Positions 1-9,686 of a DNA stretch of 21,202 bases are shown here, piece by piece. Position 1 is the first letter of the stretch; each line of letters opens with the position of its first letter. Below the pieces are notes generated by a model, which saw nothing but the letters and a program-made list of their open reading frames with translations, was not told where the DNA came from and did not search any database. The stretch covers positions 1-21,202 of the forward strand of contig JALZVZ010000004.1 in NCBI GenBank assembly GCA_023299945.1, read 5' to 3'. This DNA is from Altererythrobacter sp. (GTDB lineage: Bacteria; Pseudomonadota; Alphaproteobacteria; Sphingomonadales; Sphingomonadaceae). Both the position numbers and the translations under genes were made by a program.

Positions 1-273
1 ACAAGCTTTCCCGCTGAACTGTTTGAGCCAACGATGGCTATGGCCGCCAATCAAGGGCTGTATAATGGGTTCTTGGCCGCTGGGCTCATTTGGTCACTGC
101 TTATCCGTGATCAGCAATGGAGCCTGAAAGTTGCCCTGTGCTTTTTGATATTCGTGGCGATAGCGGGCCTCTTTGGCGCGGCGACCGTTTCACCCAGCAT
201 ATTGTTTGTGCAAACAGTGCCAGCCACGCTGGCGATTGTGTTTTCGCTTATCGCTTTGCGGCGCACCAATTGA
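1..273 (+). CDS. DUF1304-family membrane protein (3' part only)
   Basis: The reading frame is open from base 1 and stops with TGA at 271-273, so the true start lies left of the window. The visible part has about 90 residues. It carries the run NQGLYNGFLAAGLIW, which I recognise as typical of DUF1304, a family of small four-helix inner-membrane proteins of unknown function. Three hydrophobic stretches are visible: around GLYNGFLAAGLIWSLL, VALCFLIFVAIAGLFGAA and VPATLAIVFSLIAL. A Met codon at 34 opens an apparent 79-residue frame, but it sits just before the conserved motif, so it is internal. The gene converges with the dioxygenase, with 18 bases between the two stops. The family call rests on remembered motif similarity only. 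Confidence 0.7.
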   Translation, partial: TSFPAELFEPTMAMAANQGLYNGFLAAGLIWSLLIRDQQWSLKVALCFLIFVAIAGLFGAATVSPSILFVQTVPATLAIVFSLIALRRTN

Positions 274-291
274 GCGCGCCGCATCACTTAA

Positions 292-1119
292 TCAAGCAGC
301 CAAGGCTTCACCAGAGAACGTAATCCGGTGCATCTCACGGTAGTGGCCTTGGTAATCATTCATCGCATTGTGCCAGCTGCTGCGGTTATCCCAGATCGCG
401 ATGGTGCCTGGCTGCCATTTCACCACGCATTGATTGTCTTCCATCACCGCTGAATTCAACAGTTTGGTCAGCAACGGCAAGCTCTCCTCGCGGGTCTGGC
501 CGACAAAGTTGATCGTAAAGCCGCTGTTTACATAGAGCAGCTTGCGGCCCGTATGCGGATGGCGGATCACGACCGGGTGCACTGCGCCGGTTTTAATGTC
601 CTGCCCGCGCAATTCTTTACCCATATCGGTTTGGGCATAAAGGCCGCCTTCTTCGTAAACATGGTCAGCGGTGTGATACGCCTCCAGCCCCTCAATCTCA
701 GCCTTCAAATCATCGGTCAGCGAATCGTAAGCCGCGCCCATATGCGCATAATGCGTGTCGCCGCCATGCGGGGGCAGTTCGCGCGCCACCAACATCGAGC
801 CCATGGCCGGGATCTGATCATAAGAGTGATCGGTGTGCCATGCGCCGCCAATATTGGTTTCTTGATCAGCGTTTTTGCGCACCACTGCGATTTCAGGATA
901 TTCGTCTTGCAGGGGGAAATATTGGTTCACATCCACACCGCCCCAGCGTTTGCCGAAGGCAATATGCTGTTCAGGGGTCAATTCCTGATCGCGAAACACC
1001 GCCACGCCGTGCTCATAAATGGTTTGTTTGATCTGCTCCATCACATCGCCGCTGGCTTCGGCCAGTTGGATTCCGGAAACTTCTACGCCGCAGCGCGGTG
1101 CCATTGGTGTGATTTGCAT
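292..1119 (-). CDS. TauD/TfdA-family 2-oxoglutarate-dependent dioxygenase
   Basis: This 275-residue protein belongs to the Fe(II)/2-oxoglutarate oxygenase family that includes taurine dioxygenase TauD and 2,4-D dioxygenase TfdA. The facial triad is visible: H95 and D97 in WHTDHSY, and H250 in WDNRSSWHNA. The 2-oxoglutarate-binding arginine is in REMHRITF (R261 or R265). These enzymes couple succinate and CO2 formation to hydroxylation of a substrate, often a sulfonate or carboxylate; the substrate here cannot be told. I placed the start at the ATG at 1119 because AGGAGAAG lies just upstream. A longer frame begins at 1185, but its first 22 residues are basic and unlike the family. There is no partner transporter (tauABC) next to it, so it appears to be a single-gene unit, divergent from the ATP synthase cluster. 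Confidence 0.88.
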   Translation of the reverse strand: MQITPMAPRCGVEVSGIQLAEASGDVMEQIKQTIYEHGVAVFRDQELTPEQHIAFGKRWGGVDVNQYFPLQDEYPEIAVVRKNADQETNIGGAWHTDHSYDQIPAMGSMLVARELPPHGGDTHYAHMGAAYDSLTDDLKAEIEGLEAYHTADHVYEEGGLYAQTDMGKELRGQDIKTGAVHPVVIRHPHTGRKLLYVNSGFTINFVGQTREESLPLLTKLLNSAVMEDNQCVVKWQPGTIAIWDNRSSWHNAMNDYQGHYREMHRITFSGEALAA

Positions 1120-1356
1120 GATGCTCTTCTCCTGATTGCGTCTTTGCGCATTATTATGGCGGTGCTTGTTGCACCTTTGAGCCACTGCATAACCAATTTT
1201 TGGGCTTGTTCAAACTCTGTTTGCGCTCACCGCTTGCCTTAGGCGGGGACGGGTGCTAGTCGCGCGCCAGTTTCGTGATTGGGCGTTGTAATGATGCCTA
1301 CCCTCCACGGAATGATATAAGTTTATTTTAAAGCTCCATAAAAGGACCTTTCACGC
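1120..1356. promoter_or_regulatory. Divergent intergenic region: dioxygenase leader and F1 operon promoter region
   Basis: These 237 bases separate the divergent dioxygenase and atpH starts, so promoters for both must lie here or overlap the gene ends. TATAAG at 1316-1321 matches the -10 consensus at five of six bases and would serve atpH. I see no convincing -35 at 16-18 bases from it; TTGTAA at 1286-1291 is 24 bases away. AAAGGA at 1341-1346 is the likely ribosome-binding site of atpH. On the dioxygenase side, GGTGC at 1161-1165 and GCACC at 1171-1175 form a 5-bp inverted repeat around TTGTT. No gene is visible here. Confidence 0.4.
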
Positions 1357-1911
1357 GTGGAAATTTCCGCCGGTATACAGGCAAGCCTGCCAGGGCGTTA
1401 CGCATCGGCTTTGTTCGAACTCGCTAGTGAAGCGGGCTCGGTCACTGCTGTCGAAACCGATCTTGAGACCCTGGGTGCGGCTCTAAAAGCCTCACCAGAG
1501 CTCACCGCTTTGACGACCAACCCCAAGGTTTCGCGCAGCGAATCGGCGGGCGCATTGGCCGCCATCGCGAAAAAGATGAAATTGTCGCAGCTGACCCAGA
1601 ATTTTCTGGGTGTGGTCGCGCAGAACCGCCGCTTGGCCGTATTGCCCGGTATTATAAGCGCGTTTCAAACCATCGCAGCAGCACAGCGCGGCGAGGTTAC
1701 CGCCGAAGTCGCCAGTGCGCATCCGCTGGATAAAAAGCAGCTGGCCACGCTGAAAGACAAATTGACCGCGCGCGAAGGCCGCACGATTAAAATCAATTCT
1801 ACGATCGACCCTGACCTTTTGGGCGGGCTGGTCGTGACCATTGGATCGAAGCGCATTGATGGCTCGATCCGCACCCGTTTGAATTCCCTCGCGAATGCGA
1901 TGAAAGGTTAA
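1357..1911 (+). CDS. atpH: F1 ATP synthase delta subunit
   Basis: This 184-residue protein is the delta subunit (OSCP homologue) of F1Fo-ATP synthase. It sits on top of the alpha3-beta3 ring and ties it to the Fo peripheral stalk. Recognisable parts are the N-terminal helical domain starting [11 protein letters not shown] and the C-terminal conserved stretch [28 protein letters not shown]. Length is normal for the family. The start codon is GTG at 1357, with AAAGGA ten bases upstream; there is no in-frame ATG nearby. It is the first gene of the F1 cluster and its stop is three bases before atpA. Confidence 0.96.
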   Translation: MEISAGIQASLPGRYASALFELASEAGSVTAVETDLETLGAALKASPELTALTTNPKVSRSESAGALAAIAKKMKLSQLTQNFLGVVAQNRRLAVLPGIISAFQTIAAAQRGEVTAEVASAHPLDKKQLATLKDKLTAREGRTIKINSTIDPDLLGGLVVTIGSKRIDGSIRTRLNSLANAMKG

Positions 1912-3444
<1,533 letters not shown>

Positions 3445-3456
3445 GGAACAAGCCCA

Positions 3457-4326
3457 GTGGCTTCACTTAAAGAACTCAAGGATCGGATCGGGTCGGTTAA
3501 ATCCACCCAGAAGATCACCAAGGCCAAGCAAATGGTCGCAGCGGCGAAATTGCGCCGTGCGCAGGCCGCTGCTGAGGCTGCACGGCCCTATGCCCTGCGT
3601 TTGGGCGCCGTCATGGCGTCGCTCGCGGGCAAAGTATCGGGCGATAGCGCACCAAAATTGCTGGCTGGCACTGGCGCGGATCAAAAGCACCTGCTGGTCG
3701 TCGTCAACACCGACAAAGGCCTTTGCGGCGGTTTGAATTCCAACGTCGTGAAAGAGGCGAAGCTGCAAGCCAAGCGCTTAATTGCAGAGGGCAAGGATGT
3801 ATCCTTCTACCTCATCGGCAAAAAAGGCCGCGCCCCGATCACACGCGAATATCCAAAAGGTATCGCAAAGCATTTCGACACCTCGACTGTGCGCACACCC
3901 GGCTTTGAAGAAGCTGGCGGCATTGCAGAAGAATTGGTCGCAATGTTTGACGAAGGCGCATTTGATGTAGCCCATTTGGTTGCACCGAAATTTCAATCCG
4001 CTCTGGTCCAAACACCGGCGACAGCTCAGTTGATCCCCGTGCCCTCACCCGAGGTTACCGATGATAGTGACGCGGTTGTTGAGTATGAGCCGGGCGAAGA
4101 GGAAATCCTCGAGGAATTGCTCCCACGTTATATCAAAACGCAATTGTTTGGCGGTCTGCTCGAACGTGAAGCGTCTGAACATGGCGCCTCTATGACCGCG
4201 ATGGACAATGCCACGCGCAATGCGGGCGATTTGATTAGCGCGCTGACCATTCAATATAACCGCCGCCGTCAGGCAGCGATTACCACCGAACTCATCGAAA
4301 TTATTGCTGGCGCTGAAGCGCTCTAA
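3457..4326 (+). CDS. atpG: F1 ATP synthase gamma subunit
   Basis: This 289-residue protein is the central rotor shaft of F1. The N-terminal helix reads [36 protein letters not shown], and the C-terminal helix includes [21 protein letters not shown] and [16 protein letters not shown]. Both are family hallmarks, and together they form the coiled coil inside the alpha3-beta3 ring. The conserved segment [12 protein letters not shown] is also present. The start is GTG at 3457; AAGGAAC at 3443-3449 overlaps the atpA stop and is well placed as ribosome-binding site. Twelve bases separate it from atpA and 20 from atpD, which fits one transcript. Confidence 0.98.
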   Translation: MASLKELKDRIGSVKSTQKITKAKQMVAAAKLRRAQAAAEAARPYALRLGAVMASLAGKVSGDSAPKLLAGTGADQKHLLVVVNTDKGLCGGLNSNVVKEAKLQAKRLIAEGKDVSFYLIGKKGRAPITREYPKGIAKHFDTSTVRTPGFEEAGGIAEELVAMFDEGAFDVAHLVAPKFQSALVQTPATAQLIPVPSPEVTDDSDAVVEYEPGEEEILEELLPRYIKTQLFGGLLEREASEHGASMTAMDNATRNAGDLISALTIQYNRRRQAAITTELIEIIAGAEAL

Positions 4327-4337
4327 ACGAAGGCTAA

Positions 4338-5804
<1,467 letters not shown>

Positions 5805-5826
5805 GGGCGCTTGAAGGATAAGTCTT

Positions 5827-6090
5827 ATGGCTCTCCACTTTGAACTCGTAACCCCTGCCCGTCAGGTCCGCTCCGAAGACGTCCATATGGTCGTTGTGCC
5901 GGGCGCTGAAGGCGACTTCGGCGTACTCGAAGGCCATGCGGCTTTCATGTCGACCATTCGCGACGGCGCTGTGCAGGTCTATAAGACCGAAGGCGGCGAG
6001 CCTGAAATGATCGAAGTCAAAGGCGGCTTTGCCGAAGTTGGCGATGCAGGCCTAACGGTTCTGGCTGAACACGTGGATGAGGGCGCCTAA
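5827..6090 (+). CDS. atpC: F1 ATP synthase epsilon subunit, short form
   Basis: This 87-residue protein matches the N-terminal beta-sandwich of the epsilon subunit: it opens [19 protein letters not shown], has [23 protein letters not shown], and ends near [22 protein letters not shown]. Epsilon binds the foot of gamma and couples rotation to the c-ring. Typical bacterial epsilon has about 130-140 residues; here the C-terminal two-helix domain, which can insert into F1 and inhibit ATP hydrolysis, is absent. The frame ends at the domain boundary and a terminator hairpin begins 23 bases later, so there is no room for a frameshifted remainder. Short epsilon subunits of this size are, to my memory, common in sphingomonads. 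The ribosome-binding site GAAGGA lies at 5813-5818. Confidence 0.95.
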   Translation: MALHFELVTPARQVRSEDVHMVVVPGAEGDFGVLEGHAAFMSTIRDGAVQVYKTEGGEPEMIEVKGGFAEVGDAGLTVLAEHVDEGA

Positions 6091-6113
6091 GCCCAAACTC
6101 CTCAACGAAACGC

Positions 6114-6155
6114 AAAAAGGCGGCCTCACTCAATCATGAGCGGGCCGCCTTTTTT
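6114..6155. terminator. Bidirectional Rho-independent terminator after atpC
   Basis: A perfect 12-bp stem is formed by AAAAAGGCGGCC (6114-6125) and GGCCGCCTTTTT (6143-6154), followed by one more T. The 17-base loop contains a further small stem, CTCA (6129-6132) with TGAG (6137-6140). On the plus strand it ends the atpHAGDC transcript. On the minus strand the A tract becomes a T tract, so it can also stop reading from the converging gene at 6188. Confidence 0.93.
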
Positions 6156-6187
6156 GTTGCATGATCAGCCGGCGTTAGCGCCTGCGC

Positions 6188-6502
6188 TTAAGCCGCGATT
6201 GGTTCGGCGTGCAAGCCTGCGATCTTGCCTGTTTCGAGCAAGGAAATCACCTTTGGATGCACCGCGCCGAGAAATGTTAGGCAAACTGCGCCCTCAGACA
6301 TGCTGCGAACAACAGCAGGAAAACTGGGCAAAGCGCCGATTTTGAGCGTCACTCGCTCTCGCATGGCCAACACCAATTCATCAGGGACAAGCAGGCTGGC
6401 TTCAAATTCATCGATCGCAACCAGCCCGATTGGCCAGAAACGTCCTTGAGTAAAGAGTTGGATGCCGCCCTCCAGCGGATAGGTATTCGTCCAAGATTGC
6501 AT
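6188..6502 (-). CDS. Small PilZ-like protein, function unknown
   Basis: This is a 104-residue soluble protein if translated from the ATG at 6502, which has AAAGGGA eleven bases upstream. A longer frame from 6544 (118 residues) lacks a good ribosome-binding site and adds a basic leader. The body, roughly IDEFEASLLVPDEL, then VTLKIGALPSFPAVVRS, then GAVCLTFLGAVHPKVISLL, resembles the beta-barrel core of PilZ domains. I see neither the RxxxR nor the D/NxSxxG c-di-GMP-binding motifs, so ligand binding is doubtful. It converges with atpC across the shared terminator. The PilZ likeness is pattern recognition only; it could equally be an unrelated small beta protein. Confidence 0.5.
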   Translation of the reverse strand: MQSWTNTYPLEGGIQLFTQGRFWPIGLVAIDEFEASLLVPDELVLAMRERVTLKIGALPSFPAVVRSMSEGAVCLTFLGAVHPKVISLLETGKIAGLHAEPIAA

Positions 6503-6639
6503 GGCGTATTTGGTCCCTTTCTTGCGATGCGTTTGTTGCATCATCTATAGGGCACAGTGTCTTAACGCACTCCGATCACAACCTGTAAAACCATGTTTCT
6601 ATTTGCTTTTTATAACTTATGGTAAACCGTCTCTTTACC

Positions 6640-7320
6640 TTATTGTGTTTTCACAACAGGAATCATCACTTCGTTGCGGCGGAAGCGCGCAGGCACCCAT
6701 GGCCCATCATAAAAGGCATATTCGACGGGGCCAGCAGCGGCATGATTTTTCGCTTTCATCCAGCTGCGCAGCTTTGTCTCCATTGCTACCAGATCGTCTT
6801 TCCCGCCCGCACCACTGAACATGATCGCCGCCATGCGCCGCTCCGGAACTTCGCTGAGCGTGATGTCCGAGGGTGCTTGCGGCAGGTTTTCGAGCGTATA
6901 TTTGGATGGCATGACAAAGCGTGTGCGCCATGGTCCGTCTGAACTTTCAGCGCCATCGGCCGCATTATTGTCCTGCATGACAGGCGACGTCATTGCGATT
7001 TTTTCGCTTTGGTCCTGCATCACTGGCGAGGTCATAGCGATCTTCTCCCTATCTGCGCCTTCCGCCGCACCGGGTCGATCTTGCGCAAAAATATAGGCAG
7101 CAAGGCGCTGAAAACCGGCCCGCGTTGCTCGGCGGCGGTCGCCTTCTATAATGACTTCCGCAGTGATCATCGGAGCGTAATCGCGCAGCTCAATACCCTC
7201 GCCGCGCGCAATCACTGTGTGCGCTGGCTCTTGGATCGTCTCGCGATATTGCGCAGCGGCCATTACGCCGCCCAATGCGACCACGCCCAATCCTGCCGCT
7301 ATCCAAGCCAAAATCCGCAT
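6640..7320 (-). CDS. SOUL heme-binding-family protein, membrane-anchored or exported
   Basis: This 226-residue protein belongs to the SOUL/HBP family, named for vertebrate heme-binding proteins; bacterial members are poorly characterised. It begins with a hydrophobic segment (residues 3-23, MRILAWIAAGLGVVALGGVMAAAQ) that is a signal peptide or anchor, so the domain is probably periplasmic. Family features include IELRDYAPMITAEV (43-56), the KIAMTSPV motif, PWRTRFVMPSKYTLENLP (130-147) and the ending RRNEVMIPV. The KIAMTSPV block is present twice (residues 92-103 and 106-117). The start at 7320 has GAGGTG upstream; a longer frame from 7401 has no such site. Heme binding is known for some relatives and cannot be read from this sequence. 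Confidence 0.88.
   Translation of the reverse strand: MRILAWIAAGLGVVALGGVMAAAQYRETIQEPAHTVIARGEGIELRDYAPMITAEVIIEGDRRRATRAGFQRLAAYIFAQDRPGAAEGADREKIAMTSPVMQDQSEKIAMTSPVMQDNNAADGAESSDGPWRTRFVMPSKYTLENLPQAPSDITLSEVPERRMAAIMFSGAGGKDDLVAMETKLRSWMKAKNHAAAGPVEYAFYDGPWVPARFRRNEVMIPVVKTQ
6970..7047 (-). repeat. In-frame tandem repeat of the SOUL KIAMTSPV motif
   Basis: The 36-base stretches 7012-7047 and 6970-7005 both encode EKIAMTSPVMQD, separated by two codons (Gln-Ser). They differ at six bases, all third codon positions and all silent. The copies are therefore not a fresh duplication: silent changes have built up while the protein sequence stayed identical. Confidence 0.9.
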
Positions 7321-7421
7321 CACAACACCTCTATAAATTGTTCTCGTACAAGCAGTTACGAACGCCGCCCACATTTGGACGCGCCCTACCTTCGCCTGCA
7401 ATGCTACGGATAAGCGTGTGC

Positions 7422-8777
7422 TTATTTTTTTTGCACGGCCTTTTTCTTTTTCATCGTGTCATGGAAGCGGTCGGCCCAACCCTGTTTGACCAATTGTTCG
7501 GCCCGAACCATGCGCAATTCGCCCGTGCCGACATCGCGGCTGACGGTGCTGCCAGCAGCGACGATTGCATCTGCGCCAATAGTGACTGGCGCAACCAATG
7601 CGCTGTTGGAGCCGATAAATGCACGCTCGCCAATCACCGTTTGATATTTGAAATAGCCATCGTAATTGCAGGTGATTGTGCCTGCACCAATGTTTGCGCC
7701 TGCGCCCACTGTGGCATCGCCGATATAGGAGAGGTGGCTGGCTTTGGCCCCCTTGCCAAGCGTTGCCTTTTTCATCTCCACGAAATTGCCTATGAAAGCA
7801 TCTTCTTCGAGCACAGCGCCGGGGCGCAATCGGGCAAACGGCCCTGCTTGAACGCCCTTGGCCAGCGTTGCGCCCTCAATATGAGTGAAGCTTTTGATGT
7901 GCACGCCGTCAGCAATGCTCACGCCGGGGCCAAAGACCACATGCGGCTCAACCGTGACATCGCGGCCCAATGCCGTGTCCCAGCTGAAATAGACCGTATC
8001 GGGCGCTTTTAAGCTGACCCCATCGGCCATAGCTTGATAACGGCGAGCGACCTGCCAGCGCGCTTCAGCATCCGCCAATTCTGCGCGGCTGTTAATGCCC
8101 GCAACTTCGCCAGGGTCATCGGTTATGACAACCGCACAGGTGCGCCCATCGGCAATCGCAATATTGACGATATCGGGAAGGTAATATTCTTCCTGAGCGT
8201 TATTATTATCCACGCGGTCGAGCAGCTTAAACAAGTCATCGGACTTCGCCGCCATCAGGCCAGAATTGCAAATGCGGCAGGCGCGTTCAGCCGCGCTTGC
8301 ATCCTTATACTCGACCATCTTGGTAATAGCGCCAGCATCATCGGCGACCACGCGGCCATATTGCAATGCGTCTTCTGGCTCAAAGCCAAGCACGACCACG
8401 GCAGGCGCGTCATCAGCATTCAAACGCTCAATCATCGCCCGCATGGTGCCTGCACTAACGAAAGGCACATCACCATAAAGGATGAGGACATCGCCGGAGA
8501 AGTTACTCAGCGCGTCCTCAGCCATTTGTACCGCATGGCCTGTGCCCAATTGCGGCTCTTGCAAGCAAGTGGCGGCTCGGTCGCCCAATGCCGCCTCAAG
8601 CTGCTCACGCCCAGCGCCCACGACGACGACACGCTCCTTCGGTTCCAGCTCATCCACTGCGGCCAGCAGATGGTCGATCATCGCCCGGCCTGCAATTGGG
8701 TGCAGCACCTTATGCGTGTCACTTTTCATTCGAGTGCCCTTGCCCGCAGCAAGAACGATAGCGGCAAAATCTGTCAT
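7422..8777 (-). CDS. glmU: Bifunctional GlmU: GlcNAc-1-P uridylyltransferase / GlcN-1-P acetyltransferase
   Basis: This 451-residue cytoplasmic enzyme makes UDP-N-acetylglucosamine, the precursor of peptidoglycan and lipid A. The N-terminal nucleotidyltransferase domain (about 1-230) begins with LAAGKGTRMKS and has the uridine-site segment QEPQLGTGHAVQ and the metal-site stretch LYGDVPFV. The C-terminal half is a left-handed beta-helix acetyltransferase, with KKATLGKGAKASHLSYIGDA and NIGAGTITCNYDGYFK, both diagnostic of GlmU. It ends in a lysine-rich tail, KKKKAVQKK. The ATG at 8777 is preceded by AAAGGAA. It is divergent from the HAD phosphatase with a 77-base gap. Confidence 0.98.
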   Translation of the reverse strand: MTDFAAIVLAAGKGTRMKSDTHKVLHPIAGRAMIDHLLAAVDELEPKERVVVVGAGREQLEAALGDRAATCLQEPQLGTGHAVQMAEDALSNFSGDVLILYGDVPFVSAGTMRAMIERLNADDAPAVVVLGFEPEDALQYGRVVADDAGAITKMVEYKDASAAERACRICNSGLMAAKSDDLFKLLDRVDNNNAQEEYYLPDIVNIAIADGRTCAVVITDDPGEVAGINSRAELADAEARWQVARRYQAMADGVSLKAPDTVYFSWDTALGRDVTVEPHVVFGPGVSIADGVHIKSFTHIEGATLAKGVQAGPFARLRPGAVLEEDAFIGNFVEMKKATLGKGAKASHLSYIGDATVGAGANIGAGTITCNYDGYFKYQTVIGERAFIGSNSALVAPVTIGADAIVAAGSTVSRDVGTGELRMVRAEQLVKQGWADRFHDTMKKKKAVQKK

Positions 8778-8854
8778 TGGGTTCCTTTACTTGGCAAACG
8801 CCCTGCCAGCAAATGCTTGCGGAATGAAGAACCTTGCGCCACCGAATACAAAAT

Positions 8855-9538
8855 ATGACAAATTTTCCTTTTGAGACGGTCGGTTTCGACCTTGATGGCA
8901 CTTTGCTCGACACATTTCGTGATCTGGGCGAGGCGGTGAACCACGCGCTGGAATTGGGCGGGTTTGAGCGGGTCTCGGTGGAAAGCTCGAAAGACCTCAT
9001 CGGCGGCGGGGCGAAGATCATGCTGTCGCGCGCCGTAGAGGCTCAAGGGGGTATGCCAAAGGATGACTTCCATAAGCTTTATAAACAAATGCTCGCCTAT
9101 TATGCCGATCACAATGCCGATTTTTCAGCTCCCTACTCACATGCTGTCGAAACCCTAGATGCTCTCAAGGCACGCGGCGTCAAACTGGTTGTCGTCACCA
9201 ATAAGTTTGAGGAATTTGCTCGCTCTGTCCTCACCCAGCTCGATCTGATCCATTATTTCGAAACGGTGATTGGCGGCGACACGATGGGCAAAGGCGCAGA
9301 TGGCAAATATTTGTCAAAGCCGCATCCTGATCCTGTGCTCAAAGCCAAGGAAGTGGGCGGCGGCGGCCCAATCGCCTTTGTCGGCGACAGCACCTATGAC
9401 GTAAACGCCGCCAAGGCAGCGGGCGTGCCAGTGATCGCCGTCACCTATGGCTATCATGACAAAGACCCAGCAAAAATGGGCGCGGATGCGGTGATTGATT
9501 CGCTGGATCAATTGATCCCAGCATTGGAGGCGCTTTAA
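8855..9538 (+). CDS. gph: HAD-family phosphatase, phosphoglycolate phosphatase type
   Basis: This 227-residue HAD hydrolase has all four motifs: FDLDGT (D12 nucleophile, D14), VVVTNK, the lysine in KPHPDP, and GDSTYD. The C1-type helical cap between motifs I and II and the overall length fit Gph/PGP enzymes, which dephosphorylate 2-phosphoglycolate. HAD substrates are hard to assign by motif, so other small phosphomonoesters remain possible. I chose the ATG at 8855; a TTG at 8834 would add seven residues before the conserved start. No strong ribosome-binding site is visible for either. The protein is soluble with no signal peptide. Confidence 0.85.
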   Translation: MTNFPFETVGFDLDGTLLDTFRDLGEAVNHALELGGFERVSVESSKDLIGGGAKIMLSRAVEAQGGMPKDDFHKLYKQMLAYYADHNADFSAPYSHAVETLDALKARGVKLVVVTNKFEEFARSVLTQLDLIHYFETVIGGDTMGKGADGKYLSKPHPDPVLKAKEVGGGGPIAFVGDSTYDVNAAKAAGVPVIAVTYGYHDKDPAKMGADAVIDSLDQLIPALEAL

Positions 9539-9686
9539 CTGCGCTTACTGCCGCTACGGCATGGCCTAAACGCAGTTTCCACGGTTGCAAGCCACCCAGA
9601 AAACTGCCAATCCACGCGCCAGAATTGACGGGCGCGTAAAGCGCGCCTCCCCCTGTTGAATATGCATTTTAAGCGGAGAGTTACTC
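9537..9686 (+). promoter_or_regulatory. Intergenic region with several hairpins upstream of the short-chain dehydrogenase gene
   Basis: This stretch between the phosphatase and dehydrogenase genes has no gene. AACTGCG (9537-9543) pairs with CGCAGTT (9571-9577) around an inner hairpin TGCCG-CTA-CGGCA (9549-9561), possibly a weak terminator without a T tract. Further on, ACGCGCC (9614-9620) can pair with GGCGCGT (9631-9637), or GGCGCG (9631-9636) can pair with CGCGCC (9642-9647). These two pairings exclude each other. GCGGAGAG at 9672-9679 is the likely ribosome-binding site for 9687. I could not identify a confident promoter. Confidence 0.4.

Noticed and set aside
6621..6639. Hairpin GGTAAA / TTTACC next to the stop of the SOUL gene.
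   Set aside because: The stem is six AT-rich pairs with no T tract in the minus-strand direction, so I do not call it a terminator.
7275..8858. Two plus-strand frames (7275-8012 and 8034-8858) opposite glmU.
   Set aside because: glmU is full-length with intact motifs; the opposing products are cysteine- and histidine-rich shadows with no family features.
9666..9682. TTAA followed by TTAC, considered as a CtrA-binding site upstream of the short-chain dehydrogenase gene.
   Set aside because: The spacing is eight instead of seven, the second half is imperfect, and it overlaps the ribosome-binding site.
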